Below the pieces are notes generated by a model, which was not told the DNA's origin, searched no databases, and saw nothing but the letters and a program-made list of their open reading frames with translations. A DNA stretch of 54,286 nucleotides, taken from the NCBI GenBank assembly GCA_041675885.1, contig JBAYSY010000018.1, forward strand, positions 1-54,286. The letters are read 5' to 3'. Positions 25,911 to 34,731 of the stretch are shown here, piece by piece. Made by a program: the position numbers and the translations under genes. The DNA is from JBAYSY01 sp041675885 (lineage in GTDB: Bacteria > Pseudomonadota > Alphaproteobacteria > Rhodobacterales > Rhodobacteraceae). Every line of letters starts with the position of its first letter. The first letter of the stretch is position 1.

Positions 25911-26978
25911 TCACGGCGGCAGAAGATCGACCCAGACCAGCCGGTGGCGCGAGGCGGTGGCGGCGGTCTCTGCCAGCGGGTCGCCCGGCGCGGGCCAGAG
26001 CACGCCCGTATCCGCTATCGTGAGACCGGCCGAGGGCAGAACATAGGTCACCCGCAGGTTGCCCGCCCGATGCGCCGCGGTGTCGAGCGCCGGATCGCCC
26101 CGGTGATCCGCATCGGGCGCGGCCATGCCGCCCGCGCCCCCGGGCCGGGGGTCTTGCAGCGTGGGGTGGGCCAGCAAGGCCCGGATCGCCCTGCGCATCC
26201 CGTCGCCGTCCTCGGGGTCGAGATTGGCGTTGCCCAGCAGCACGAAGGGGGCCCCGGGCGGAGGGATCGGCAGTTCCCCGGACAGGAACCGCAGCCAGAA
26301 GGCGGTCTCGTCATGGTTGCGCCGCGCGTTGCGCTCAGCCAAACCGAATACCGGGGGCGCGGCGTGCCATGCCAGCAGCCGCAGGCTGCCGCCACCGGGC
26401 AGGCGCAGCGGCACCTCCCAATGGCCGGTGGTGGAGAGGCGCTGCACCGCCCGCGCTTCGGCGGGCACATCGGGCAGCAGCGCCCCCGGCAGGTCGCGCC
26501 ACAGAAAACCCGAGAAATCCCGTGCCTCCTGCGCCATCACCGGCAGGCGCGACAGCACCGCCATGCCGCCCGCCCCGGCAAAACGGCCGAAGCCCTGCGC
26601 GTCGTCCGGCCCGCCGCGCCGCCCGTCGCCGTCAAGGTCGAGCCCGGTCTGCATCCCCCGGTTCGGCCGCAGCGCGAATCGGTGCGGGTAGTCGAGCCCC
26701 TTGACCTCCAGCAGGTCGGCCAGCGCGCCCAGTGCGGCAAGGCCATGGTCGTAGTCGATCCCGGTCAGGAGAAGCACATCGGCCCGCGCCTCGGCCAGCA
26801 CCGCGACCACCGCCGCAACCTGATCGTCGTGCCCCGAAAGGATGTCGCGCAGCAAGAGGCCGGGGCCGTCGCGCGACAGGTCGGTGCCGAAGGTGGCGAT
26901 GCGCAGCGGCTCCGCCATCGCGGGGGCCGCGCAGAACAGCCCGGGCAGAAGCGCGACCAGACGGGAGAATACCGTCAG
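25911..26978 (-). CDS. Exported endonuclease/exonuclease/phosphatase (EEP) family protein
   Basis: The mature part belongs to the EEP (DNase I-like) superfamily: EPLRIATFGTDLSRDGPGLL, ADVLLLTGIDYDH, GMAVLSRLPV, PFVLLGNANLDPEDGDGMR and the closing ATASRHRLVWVDL. The usual catalytic DxN and SDH positions appear as GNANLDP and SRHRLVW. A signal peptide (FSRLVALLPGLFCAAPAMA) predicts export. No ATG, GTG or TTG lies between the end of the upstream membrane-protein gene and the signal peptide. The frame joins at GTCTGACGG, where CTG at 26978 overlaps the upstream TGA. Alternatives are ATG at 27098, far inside the upstream gene, or ATG at 26918, which would lose the signal peptide. Substrate unknown. 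Confidence 0.78.
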   Translation of the reverse strand: MTVFSRLVALLPGLFCAAPAMAEPLRIATFGTDLSRDGPGLLLRDILSGHDDQVAAVVAVLAEARADVLLLTGIDYDHGLAALGALADLLEVKGLDYPHRFALRPNRGMQTGLDLDGDGRRGGPDDAQGFGRFAGAGGMAVLSRLPVMAQEARDFSGFLWRDLPGALLPDVPAEARAVQRLSTTGHWEVPLRLPGGGSLRLLAWHAAPPVFGLAERNARRNHDETAFWLRFLSGELPIPPPGAPFVLLGNANLDPEDGDGMRRAIRALLAHPTLQDPRPGGAGGMAAPDADHRGDPALDTAAHRAGNLRVTYVLPSAGLTIADTGVLWPAPGDPLAETAATASRHRLVWVDLLPP

Positions 26979-27910
26979 ACGGGTGCGTAGGCTTCGTCGC
27001 CGGCTAGTTCGATCTGCCGCCGCTTGGCGCGGATCATTTCTGCAATGCGGCCCATCGCGATCCCGCGCATGAACAGGCTTGCCGGTAGGAACGCCCATGC
27101 TGCCATCGTCCAGATCATCACCTGCGGCGATTCCAGCGTGACGGGACCGAATCCGTCCGCCGCCGCCTTGACCACCGCCGGAACTAGGAATGGCAGCAAA
27201 AACCCTAACGCAATGTTAAAGCGCGCATCACGTTCGAGCCGGTGCACCACGTCGCCGCCCACGGTCGGGTCGAAGGTGGGCAGGTTGACCCAGACGTTGA
27301 ACGCCGCATGCCGGCTGGGCCAGAGGCCCGCGCGCTGGATCAGCACGAAGATCGCAAGCCCGAGCAGCGAGACCAGATAGCTTACCCCCGCCGCGGTGCG
27401 GATCATCGCCACATGGGCGGGATCGGTGCCTTCGGGCAGGATCAGCGTCATCAGCCGCACCGGGCTGTAGGGAAAGTCGATGGTCTGGCCGATGATCGCC
27501 CCCGTGGCCTCGAACAGGCGGGTGAGCGTGGTCGGTTCGGCCTGACCGCGCAGGATCGCGGCCAGCAGGAACACCGTCAGGAACAGCGACAGAAAGCGGA
27601 TGCGGTTGAAGGGGGGGGCGTGGCGGAACTCCACCAGTCCCGGATAGGTCGAGGAATATTCGACAAACACCAGCGCGCCGAGGAACAGCGCGATCAGCGC
27701 CGTGACCTGCTTGATGTCGCTGCCGACCTCGGGCAGCAGCATCGAGGGCGTGGCGACCAGAATCGCCATCAGCACGGCACGCACCAGCGCACCTGTCATG
27801 CGAGAGACCACTGCCCGATATTCCCCGATTCTTGCCGGGGAAGGCACATGCCTGCCCCAGTTGCCTGCCGGTTTCCGCGTCAAGCGGTTGGTTGCCTCAT
27901 TATTGCCCAA
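26975..27910 (-). CDS. Hypothetical multi-pass membrane protein
   Basis: I do not recognise a named family. The product is up to 311 residues with about five or six hydrophobic segments: AVLMAILVATPSMLL, ALIALFLGALVFVEY, FLSLFLTVFLLAAIL, SYLVSLLGLAIFVLIQ, IALGFLLPFLVPAVV and MIWTMAAWAFLPASL. A soluble loop with WPSRHAAFNVWVNLPTFDPT lies between them. The TTG at 27910 has a good AGAAGG ribosome binding site; the ATG at 27799 just before the first helix is an alternative without one. It overlaps the EEP gene downstream and is probably co-transcribed with it, suggesting a shared envelope function. Confidence 0.72.
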   Translation of the reverse strand: MGNNEATNRLTRKPAGNWGRHVPSPARIGEYRAVVSRMTGALVRAVLMAILVATPSMLLPEVGSDIKQVTALIALFLGALVFVEYSSTYPGLVEFRHAPPFNRIRFLSLFLTVFLLAAILRGQAEPTTLTRLFEATGAIIGQTIDFPYSPVRLMTLILPEGTDPAHVAMIRTAAGVSYLVSLLGLAIFVLIQRAGLWPSRHAAFNVWVNLPTFDPTVGGDVVHRLERDARFNIALGFLLPFLVPAVVKAAADGFGPVTLESPQVMIWTMAAWAFLPASLFMRGIAMGRIAEMIRAKRRQIELAGDEAYAPV

Positions 27911-27943
27911 CTTTTGCCTTCTTTCCGCCCGCCCCGCAACAAT

Positions 27944-27983
27944 CTCCCTGAGAGAACACGATTTTTGTGGCTATTTCAGGGAG
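27944..27983. promoter_or_regulatory. Inverted repeat upstream of the membrane-protein gene
   Basis: CTCCCTGA (27944-27951) and TCAGGGAG (27976-27983) are perfect 8-bp inverted repeats with a 24-bp AT-richer spacer, 34 bp upstream of the TTG start at 27910. It could be an operator or a leader hairpin; nothing identifies the partner. Confidence 0.35.
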
Positions 27984-28016
27984 ATAGTGTCGCCACTTTG
28001 CATCAATTCGGGGTTG

Positions 28017-28044
28017 AAAAAGGGGCCGACGTGGCGTCGGCCCC
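28017..28044 (-). terminator. Rho-independent terminator of leuCD
   Basis: A perfect 10-bp stem GGGGCCGACG/CGTCGGCCCC with a 3-base loop (28022-28044). Reading leftwards it is followed by TTTTT. It lies 66 bp beyond the leuD stop codon and is the clearest intrinsic terminator in the window. Confidence 0.88.
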
Positions 28045-28110
28045 TTATACGGGGGGCAGTTTCCCCCTTGCCCGCAAGATGTAGTGGCTGTCCGCCGGAT
28101 CGGGCGGGCG

Positions 28111-28716
28111 TCAGAGCCAGGGCCGCAGGGTCTGGGCCTTTTGTTCGAAGCCGTCGATGGCGGCGGCCTTCTCCAGCGTCAGGCCGATATCGTCCAGCCC
28201 GTTGAGAAGACAGTGTTTCTTGAACGGATCGACCTCGAAGGAAAAGCTCTGCCCGTCCGAGGCGGTGACGGTCTGGGCCTCAAGATCGATGGTCATGCGG
28301 GCGTTGGCGCCTTTCTTCGCATCTTCCATCAGCACCTCCACCGCCTCCTGCGGCAGGACCACCGGCAGGATGCCGTTCTTGAAGCAGTTGTTGTAGAAGA
28401 TATCGGCGAAACTGGTGGAGATCACGCAGCGGATGCCGAAGTCGAGCAGCGCCCATGGCGCGTGTTCGCGCGAGGAGCCGCAGCCGAAATTGTCGCCCGC
28501 GACGAGGATCTGCGCCTCGCGATACGCGGGCTGGTTCAGCACGAAATCGGGTTTCTCCTCGCCTTCGAGCGTGTAGCGCATCTCGTCGAACAGGTTGACC
28601 CCGAGCCCGGTCCTCTTGATCGTCTTGAGGAACTGCTTGGGGATGATCATGTCGGTGTCGATGTTGACGAGCGGCATGGGCGCCGCGATGCCGGTGAGGG
28701 TGGTGAACTTTTCCAT
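28111..28716 (-). CDS. leuD: 3-isopropylmalate dehydratase small subunit
   Basis: Together with LeuC isomerises 2-isopropylmalate to 3-isopropylmalate in leucine biosynthesis. The product is 201 residues, with PLVNIDTDMIIPKQFLKTI, the swivel-domain GDNFGCGSSREHAPWAL and ISTSFADIFYNNCFKNG. The ATG at 28716 has AAGGAA eight bases upstream. It is second in leuC-leuD, 111 bp after leuC, a gap that contains short GACTCC(T)GCCGGAC-like direct repeats but no gene. Confidence 0.97.
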   Translation of the reverse strand: MEKFTTLTGIAAPMPLVNIDTDMIIPKQFLKTIKRTGLGVNLFDEMRYTLEGEEKPDFVLNQPAYREAQILVAGDNFGCGSSREHAPWALLDFGIRCVISTSFADIFYNNCFKNGILPVVLPQEAVEVLMEDAKKGANARMTIDLEAQTVTASDGQSFSFEVDPFKKHCLLNGLDDIGLTLEKAAAIDGFEQKAQTLRPWL

Positions 28717-28827
28717 CTCGGTTTTCCTTGAAGGGTGTGATTGCCGTCGGACTCCTGCCGGACCCTTGCCGGACTCCCGTACGTCAAGCGTGCGCACGGA
28801 AGCCCGTCCGGTCCGGGCCGTCCCCGG

Positions 28828-30249
<1,422 letters not shown>

Positions 30250-30401
30250 GACACGGGTTCTCGCTGCTGGCTGGAATTCGGGGGTGCGGGCACGGAGCCG
30301 CGCAGGGGTTCGACGACAGGCCGGGCGTCAGGGGCGCGCAGGCACGCAACGGGTGTCGCCGTGGAACCGCCAGGGCAGACGCGCGCGATCATCCATGTCG
30401 A

Positions 30402-30425
30402 AGAACCGGATCATGGGCCGGTTCT
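30402..30425. promoter_or_regulatory. Inverted repeat upstream of leuC
   Basis: AGAACCGG and CCGGTTCT form perfect 8-bp arms around an 8-base centre. The site lies 153 bp upstream of the leuC start and is a candidate operator; no regulator is assigned. Confidence 0.35.
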
Positions 30426-30535
30426 ACGCCCGAAGCCCGCGTCTGGCAACATGATTGCCGGGGAATTGTGCGGCGCGGGCGGGCGCGGGGGGCAGGATGA
30501 CGACCCGAAGTCCCGGGAGCAACCACGAAGGCGCG

Positions 30536-30612
30536 ACCGAGGGCAGCGGCCGACCGTCCGGGCGGTCGGCCGCTGCCCGGCGGCGCGTGCCGCGCCTTGA
30601 TTCCGGGCAAGG
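30536..30612 (-). repeat. Family 1 dispersed repeat, short copy G
   Basis: GGGCAGCGGCCGACCG-TCCGG-GCGGTCGGCCGCTGCCC occupies 30541-30577 with a minimal centre, followed by GGCGGCGCGTGCCGCGCCTT and GATTCCGGGCAAGG. It lies in the 691-bp divergent leuC/rsfS gap. The rest of that gap contains the leuC-side palindrome, the rsfS promoter and otherwise nothing I can assign. Confidence 0.8.
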
Positions 30613-30802
30613 GGGGGAAGGGTTTCCGGCTCGGTGCTCATGGCAATCTGCTCCATCCCGGGCCGCTCTCCTGCTCAACGGAGGGACGGCCGTTCGTTGA
30701 TCGGCGCGCTCTGCGCCGTTCCGTGCAAGGGGCGATACGGTTCCGTTCCGCAAATCCGCCGCCTTTTTTCGAACCGATCCCCTCTGTGCGCATGGCGGAT
30801 CA

Positions 30803-30831
30803 TTGAGATTTCACCCGCGCAATGCTATTTT
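30803..30831 (+). promoter_or_regulatory. Predicted promoter of rsfS-rlmH
   Basis: TTGAGA (30803-30808), a 17-bp spacer and TATTTT (30826-30831) lie 110 bp upstream of the rsfS start. Both boxes match the sigma-70 consensus in at least four of six positions, and the surrounding sequence is locally AT-rich. Confidence 0.55.
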
Positions 30832-30940
30832 GGATGCAAGCCCTGCGCCGGGGCGGGATCGGCGCGCCGCATAGGGGGAACATGCCCTGTCTCACAGTCC
30901 TGAGGCCGCGTTATCGCAGGCCGACCCGGAATCGCCGCTG

Positions 30941-31300
30941 ATGTCAGCGGCAGACCGACCTTCAAGCACGGTGCTGCTTGACCGCATCCTCGCATCTCTC
31001 GACAACGAAAAGGCCGAGGACATCGTGTCCATCGGGCTGCGCGGCCGTTCGGAAATGGCCGACCACATGGTGATCGCCTCGGGCCGGTCGTCGCGGCAAG
31101 TGGCCTCGATCTCGGAAAAGCTGACCGAGCGGCTGAAGCAGGAGTTCGGCATCCTGTGCAAGGTCGAGGGCAAGGAGACCGGCGACTGGGTGCTGATCGA
31201 CGCGGGCGACGTGATCGTCCACGTGTTCCGCCCCGAGGTGCGCGCCTTCTACCAGCTTGAAAAACTCTGGCTGCCCGCGGGCGCTCAGACCCCGGCCTGA
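30941..31300 (+). CDS. rsfS: Ribosome silencing factor RsfS
   Basis: Binds ribosomal protein L14 and blocks subunit joining when nutrients are scarce. The product is 119 residues with LDNEKAEDIVSIGLRGRSEM, ADHMVIASGRSSRQV, KVEGKETGDWVLIDAGDVIV and HVFRPEVRAFYQLEKLW, all characteristic of the family. The frame is open for about 18 codons upstream of the ATG at 30941, with no better start signal. It is followed nine bases later by rlmH, the conserved rsfS-rlmH pair. Confidence 0.95.
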   Translation: MSAADRPSSTVLLDRILASLDNEKAEDIVSIGLRGRSEMADHMVIASGRSSRQVASISEKLTERLKQEFGILCKVEGKETGDWVLIDAGDVIVHVFRPEVRAFYQLEKLWLPAGAQTPA

Positions 31301-31309
31301 TCGTCGGCG

Positions 31310-31780
31310 GTGCGGGTGCATGTCTGCGCCGTCGGGCGGTTGCGCGCCGGGCCGGAGCTGGAGTTGATTCGCGACTGGCTGGGGCGGTTCGACCGGACCG
31401 GCCGGGCGCTGGGCCTCGGCCCCGCGACGGTGCATGAGGTCGAGGACAGGCGCGGCGGCGGCAGGACGGCGGAGGCCGCGCTGCTGGAACGGGCGATCCC
31501 GGCGGGGGCAGTCGTCGCGGTGCTGGACGAGCGCGGGCGCGACATGTCCTCTCCCGAGTTCGCCGCGGCTCTGGCGCGCTGGCGCGACGGCGGGCGCCCG
31601 GACGCGGCCTTCGTGATCGGCGGTGCCGACGGGCTCGACCCCGCGCTGCGGGCGCGGGCCGAGGTCGCGGTCTCCTTCGGGCGGATGGTCTGGCCGCATA
31701 TGCTGGCGCGGGTCATGCTGGCGGAACAGCTTTACCGCGCGGCGACGATCCTGTCGGGCAGCCCCTATCACCGGGTGTGA
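31310..31780 (+). CDS. rlmH: 23S rRNA (pseudouridine1915-N3)-methyltransferase RlmH
   Basis: SPOUT-fold SAM-dependent methyltransferase acting on pseudouridine 1915 of 23S rRNA in assembled 70S ribosomes. The product is 156 residues, with the N-terminal RVHVCAVGRL, the knot region VVAVLDERGRDMSSPEFA and AAFVIGGADGL, and the C-terminal VWPHMLARVMLAEQLYRA ending in SPYHRV. The start is GTG at 31310 after GGCGG. It is in an operon with rsfS and converges on olsA. Confidence 0.96.
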   Translation: MRVHVCAVGRLRAGPELELIRDWLGRFDRTGRALGLGPATVHEVEDRRGGGRTAEAALLERAIPAGAVVAVLDERGRDMSSPEFAAALARWRDGGRPDAAFVIGGADGLDPALRARAEVAVSFGRMVWPHMLARVMLAEQLYRAATILSGSPYHRV

Positions 31781-31784
31781 GGGA

Positions 31785-32045
31785 CGGGGAGGCTCCCGCC
31801 CCCTTGTGGCGCGCTTTCGCGCGCGACAAGGCGCCCGGGCCCGGCGCCGCGCTTGCGCGCGCGTGCCTTCGGTGAGGATATTTGAGAGACAGAAAATGGG
31901 CAGGAAGCGCACCTGACCGGTGTCGCGTGAGCGGAGGTTTCTCCGGGGCGCCCACGGGGCGCCCGTTCGCGGCTGAAACGATCCACTGGATCGTTTCCGA
32001 GACGCCGCTCACCCTCCGGCGGGGATATTTTCAGACAGAAGAAGA
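31785..32045. repeat. Family 2 intergenic repeat, copy 5
   Basis: Contains GCGCGCTTTCGCGCGC and GACAAGGCG (the reverse of the end of copy 2), GGTGAGGATATTTGAGAGAC, AACGATCCACTGGATCGTTT (a 20-bp perfect palindrome at 31978-31997) and CCGGCGGGGATATTTTCAGA. It fills the gap between convergent rlmH and olsA. Confidence 0.75.
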
Positions 32046-32052
32046 TCGGGAG

Positions 32053-32889
32053 TCAGTCTGCGCCGGGCAGGACCGATTGCATCCCCTCGCGCACCGCCCG
32101 TTCGCAATGGGCGGCCAGCGCCTTGCGGTCGGGGAAACCCGAGACCGGCACCGGGTCGTGGAAGATCACCTCGACCCCGCCGGGGTGACGGCTGGCGAGT
32201 ACCGCGAGCAGATGCGGGCCGAAGGCCATGTCGCCCCACCAGCCGTAGAAGCGCGGATCGGCGCCCCGGGGCGCGGTATAGACCACGGTGACCGGCTGGA
32301 CATGCAGCACCCGGTCGAGCCCGCCTGCGAAGAAGGCCGCGAACAGCGTCGATTTGAACGGCAACACCCGGCGGCCGTCGGTCGAGGTACCTTCGGGGAA
32401 GAACAAAAGCTTGTGGCCGGCGCGCAGCCTTGCCTCGAACAGGTTCTTCTGCGCCAGCGCGGCGCTTCCCTTGCGGTCGATGAACACGGTGCCGGTGGCG
32501 CGGGCCAGCCAGCCGATGCCGGGCCAGCCCGCCACCTCGGATTTCGAGACGAAATAGATCCGCTGGCAGGCGTTCAGGGTGAAGATATCCAGCCATGACG
32601 CATGGTTCGCCACCACCGCGCCCTTTTCCCGCATCGGCCGGCCCCGGGTGCGGTAGCGCATCCCCATGATGGCGAAGGCCGAGCGGCAGACATATTGCGT
32701 GATGAAGGGCGTGACCGGGCGGCCGAGACCGAACAGCGGCCGCTCGACCAGCCGCAGCAGCAGCAGCAGCAGCAGGCAGCCGTAGGTGTTGAGCCCGAGG
32801 ATCGAGCCCCGCAGCACCACCCGCAGCCAGCCCATGGGGCCGATCGGCGGCGGCGCGGGCAGGTCGTCCGAGCGCCAGGTCGGGCTCAC
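32053..32889 (-). CDS. olsA: 1-acyl-sn-glycerol-3-phosphate acyltransferase family protein (OlsA-like)
   Basis: A 278-residue PlsC-type O-acyltransferase. It has the catalytic HX4D in ANHASWLDIFTL, FIDRKG, FFPEGTSTDG and VTVVYTAPRG, after an N-terminal hydrophobic segment (GCLLLLLLLRLVERPLFGLG). The GTG start at 32889 overlaps the upstream stop as GTGA; the ATG at 32835 lacks a signal. Coupling to OlsB suggests it adds the second acyl chain to lyso-ornithine lipid, though PlsC-family members also make phosphatidic acid. It acts at the cytoplasmic membrane. Confidence 0.88.
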   Translation of the reverse strand: MSPTWRSDDLPAPPPIGPMGWLRVVLRGSILGLNTYGCLLLLLLLRLVERPLFGLGRPVTPFITQYVCRSAFAIMGMRYRTRGRPMREKGAVVANHASWLDIFTLNACQRIYFVSKSEVAGWPGIGWLARATGTVFIDRKGSAALAQKNLFEARLRAGHKLLFFPEGTSTDGRRVLPFKSTLFAAFFAGGLDRVLHVQPVTVVYTAPRGADPRFYGWWGDMAFGPHLLAVLASRHPGGVEVIFHDPVPVSGFPDRKALAAHCERAVREGMQSVLPGAD

Positions 32890-33671
32890 CCCGCGCCACC
32901 CTGTCTGCGGGTGTAGAAGTCGCGGTGCCTGGCCGACATGCGGGCGGTGTCCATCAGCAGGCAGATGTCGGTGGTGTTGAAGGCATGGTCGATCCACGCG
33001 CCTTCGCCGACATGGCCGCCCAGCCGCAGGTAGGCCTTGATCAGCGCCGGGGTCGCGGCCATGGCGGCGCGGCGGTCGATCTGGTCGGCGGGCACCAGGT
33101 CCATCGCCTGGAAATGGTCGGGCCGGGCGCGGACCCGGATATCCTCGGGCGCAAGGTGGTGGTGGTGCAGATAGGCCAGCGGCATCTTCAGCGCCTCGGT
33201 ATCGGTGCCGTGAAAGCTGGCGACGCCGAACATCAGCTCGACCTCGCGCGCCAGCACGTATTCGGCAAGCGCGCTCCACAGCAGATACATCGCCGTGCCG
33301 CCGCGATAGTCGCGATGCACGCAGGACCGGCCGAGTTCCAGCAGCCGCCGCCCGCTGGTCTTGAGCGGCGTGAGGTCGTATTCGGTCTCGGAATAGAACC
33401 GGCCCGCCGCCGCCATCCGCTCGCCCGGAAGCAGCCGGTAGACCCCCACCACATCGTCGAGTGCCCCGGCATCGCGGCGGGTGTCGATCAGCAGAAGGTG
33501 GTCGAAATGCGGGTCGAAGGCGTCGCGTTCCAGCCGTTCGTCGTGATCGACCAGCGCGCCGTCGCCGCCGAGTTCGGCCACGAACACCTCGTAGCGCAGG
33601 CGCTGGGCGGCCTTCAGGTCGCGCTCGTCCTGCGCGAGTCGTATGCGGAAATGCGTCTCGTCCGGGGTCAT
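32886..33671 (-). CDS. olsB: L-ornithine N-alpha-acyltransferase (OlsB-like)
   Basis: A GNAT-like acyltransferase that transfers a 3-hydroxyacyl group from ACP to ornithine, the first step of ornithine-lipid synthesis. The product is 261 residues, with FRIRLAQDERDLKAAQRLRYEVF, YRLLPGE, the conserved LELGRSCVHRDYRGG and LMFGVASFHGTD. The ATG at 33671 has no strong ribosome binding site, but no better start was seen. It is first of olsB-olsA, with a four-base overlap. The 245 bp upstream contain a candidate operator at 33842-33860. Ornithine lipids often rise under phosphate limitation; I found no clear Pho box. Confidence 0.92.
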   Translation of the reverse strand: MTPDETHFRIRLAQDERDLKAAQRLRYEVFVAELGGDGALVDHDERLERDAFDPHFDHLLLIDTRRDAGALDDVVGVYRLLPGERMAAAGRFYSETEYDLTPLKTSGRRLLELGRSCVHRDYRGGTAMYLLWSALAEYVLAREVELMFGVASFHGTDTEALKMPLAYLHHHHLAPEDIRVRARPDHFQAMDLVPADQIDRRAAMAATPALIKAYLRLGGHVGEGAWIDHAFNTTDICLLMDTARMSARHRDFYTRRQGGAG

Positions 33672-33841
33672 GGCAGGGTCATGGGCGGCGCTCGGTCTTT
33701 CTGCTCGGTCGGGAGGGGGCCGGGTGTGGCCCCATGCGCGCCGTGGCCCGTCTCCTGCCCGGGGTTCTAGGGGGGCGGGCGCGGCAATGCAACACAAACA
33801 CGCCGCGCCGGTGCGGCGGATGCGGGTGATTGGGCGCTGAT

Positions 33842-33860
33842 TGGAAACGGATTGTTTCCA
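33842..33860. promoter_or_regulatory. Inverted repeat upstream of olsB
   Basis: TGGAAAC-GGATT-GTTTCCA, a perfect 7-bp inverted repeat with a 5-bp centre, lies 171 bp upstream of olsB. It may be an operator; the binding protein is unknown. Confidence 0.4.
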
Positions 33861-33869
33861 TAGCGTGAC

Positions 33870-33899
33870 TTGTTGCGCCCGGAATATTCAACCTATAGT
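33870..33899 (+). promoter_or_regulatory. Possible rightward promoter facing through DUF3553 toward chpT
   Basis: TTGTTG (33870-33875), an 18-bp spacer and TATAGT (33894-33899). The -10 box matches five of six consensus bases. A transcript from here would be antisense to the DUF3553 gene and reach chpT, which has only 29 bp of its own upstream intergenic DNA. Confidence 0.35.
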
Positions 33900-33916
33900 G
33901 GTGTCCTGTAGTGCTG

Positions 33917-34099
33917 TTAATGATTGAAAACCGGGATCAGCGCGACCCGTTCCGCCTGGATCACGACCTTGCCGGCGTGTTCGAAGTTGACGGTGATGCG
34001 TCCTGATATGTTCGACTGAACCTGTCCCATGCCCCAGTCGGGCCGGGTCGGGTGACGCACGAGCATGCCCGGCTCGAAGATTGCGTTCGGATCGCCCAT
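33917..34099 (-). CDS. DUF3553 domain protein
   Basis: A 60-residue protein of the DUF3553 family, with EPGMLVRHPTRPDWGMGQVQ and SGRITVNFEHAGKVVI. It resembles the small beta-barrel (SH3/Tudor-like) modules found at the C-terminus of UvrD/PcrA-type helicases and in CarD-like proteins, suggesting RNA polymerase or nucleic-acid contact; that is inference. Its own function is not established to my knowledge. The start is strong: GGAGGAA six bases before ATG at 34099. It is divergent from chpT with just 29 bp between start codons. Confidence 0.88.
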   Translation of the reverse strand: MGDPNAIFEPGMLVRHPTRPDWGMGQVQSNISGRITVNFEHAGKVVIQAERVALIPVFNH

Positions 34100-34128
34100 T
34101 ACCAGTTCCTCCGGTCAGGAGCCCGCAG

Positions 34129-34725
34129 ATGCCAGACGACCCCGACCTTGCCGCCTTGCTCGGGTCGCGCATCTGTCACGATCTTATCAGCCCTCTGGGC
34201 GCGATCGGCAACGGGGTGGAACTGATCCTGCTGGAAGGCGGCAGACACAGCCCGGAAATGGCGCTGATCTCGGAAAGCGTGGCCCATGCCAGCGCCCGTA
34301 TCCGGTTCTTCCGGGTGGCCTTCGGCACGGGCACGGCCGAGCAGCGGATGGGCCGGCCCGAGGTGGCGTCGATCCTGGCCGATATCACAAGGGGCGGGCG
34401 GCTGAAGGTCGAGTGGCAGCCTGCGGGCGACCTGCTGCGGCGCGAGGTGAAGCTGGTGTTCCTGGCGTTCCTCTGCCTTGAGACCGCGATGCCGTGGGGC
34501 GGCTCGGTCATCTTCGAGCGGACCGGGGCGGGCTGGCGGGTCGAGGCGCGCGCCCCCCGGCTGCGGCATGAGTCCGGGCTGTGGGAGGTGGCGGCGGGCG
34601 CCCCCGCCCCCGAAGGGCTGAGTGCGGCGCAGGTGCATTTCGCGCTGTTCGGGCGGGAGCTCGACCTTGCGGGGCGGGCGCTTCAGGTCACCCGCCACGC
34701 CGAGGGGATCGGGCTGGCGTTCTGA
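34129..34725 (+). CDS. chpT: Histidine phosphotransferase ChpT
   Basis: Phosphorelay protein that passes phosphate from the hybrid kinase CckA to CtrA (and CpdR), controlling cell cycle, motility and gene-transfer-agent output in alphaproteobacteria. The product is 198 residues. The phospho-acceptor His17 lies in RICHDLISPLGAIGNGVEL within the first helix of a DHp-like domain, followed by a degenerate ATPase-like domain ending GRALQVTRHAEGIGLAF. The ATG at 34129 follows AGGAG. It converges with dmpG across a family 1 repeat. Confidence 0.93.
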   Translation: MPDDPDLAALLGSRICHDLISPLGAIGNGVELILLEGGRHSPEMALISESVAHASARIRFFRVAFGTGTAEQRMGRPEVASILADITRGGRLKVEWQPAGDLLRREVKLVFLAFLCLETAMPWGGSVIFERTGAGWRVEARAPRLRHESGLWEVAAGAPAPEGLSAAQVHFALFGRELDLAGRALQVTRHAEGIGLAF

Positions 34726-34731
34726 GGGTGA

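Noticed and set aside
27911..28016. Possible small RNA or riboswitch upstream of the membrane-protein gene
   Set aside because: Only an 8-bp inverted repeat is visible and no known riboswitch consensus is matched.
30328..30396. A 22-codon minus-strand frame upstream of leuC as a leader peptide
   Set aside because: It has only one leucine and many arginines, no ribosome binding site, and no attenuator hairpin follows it.
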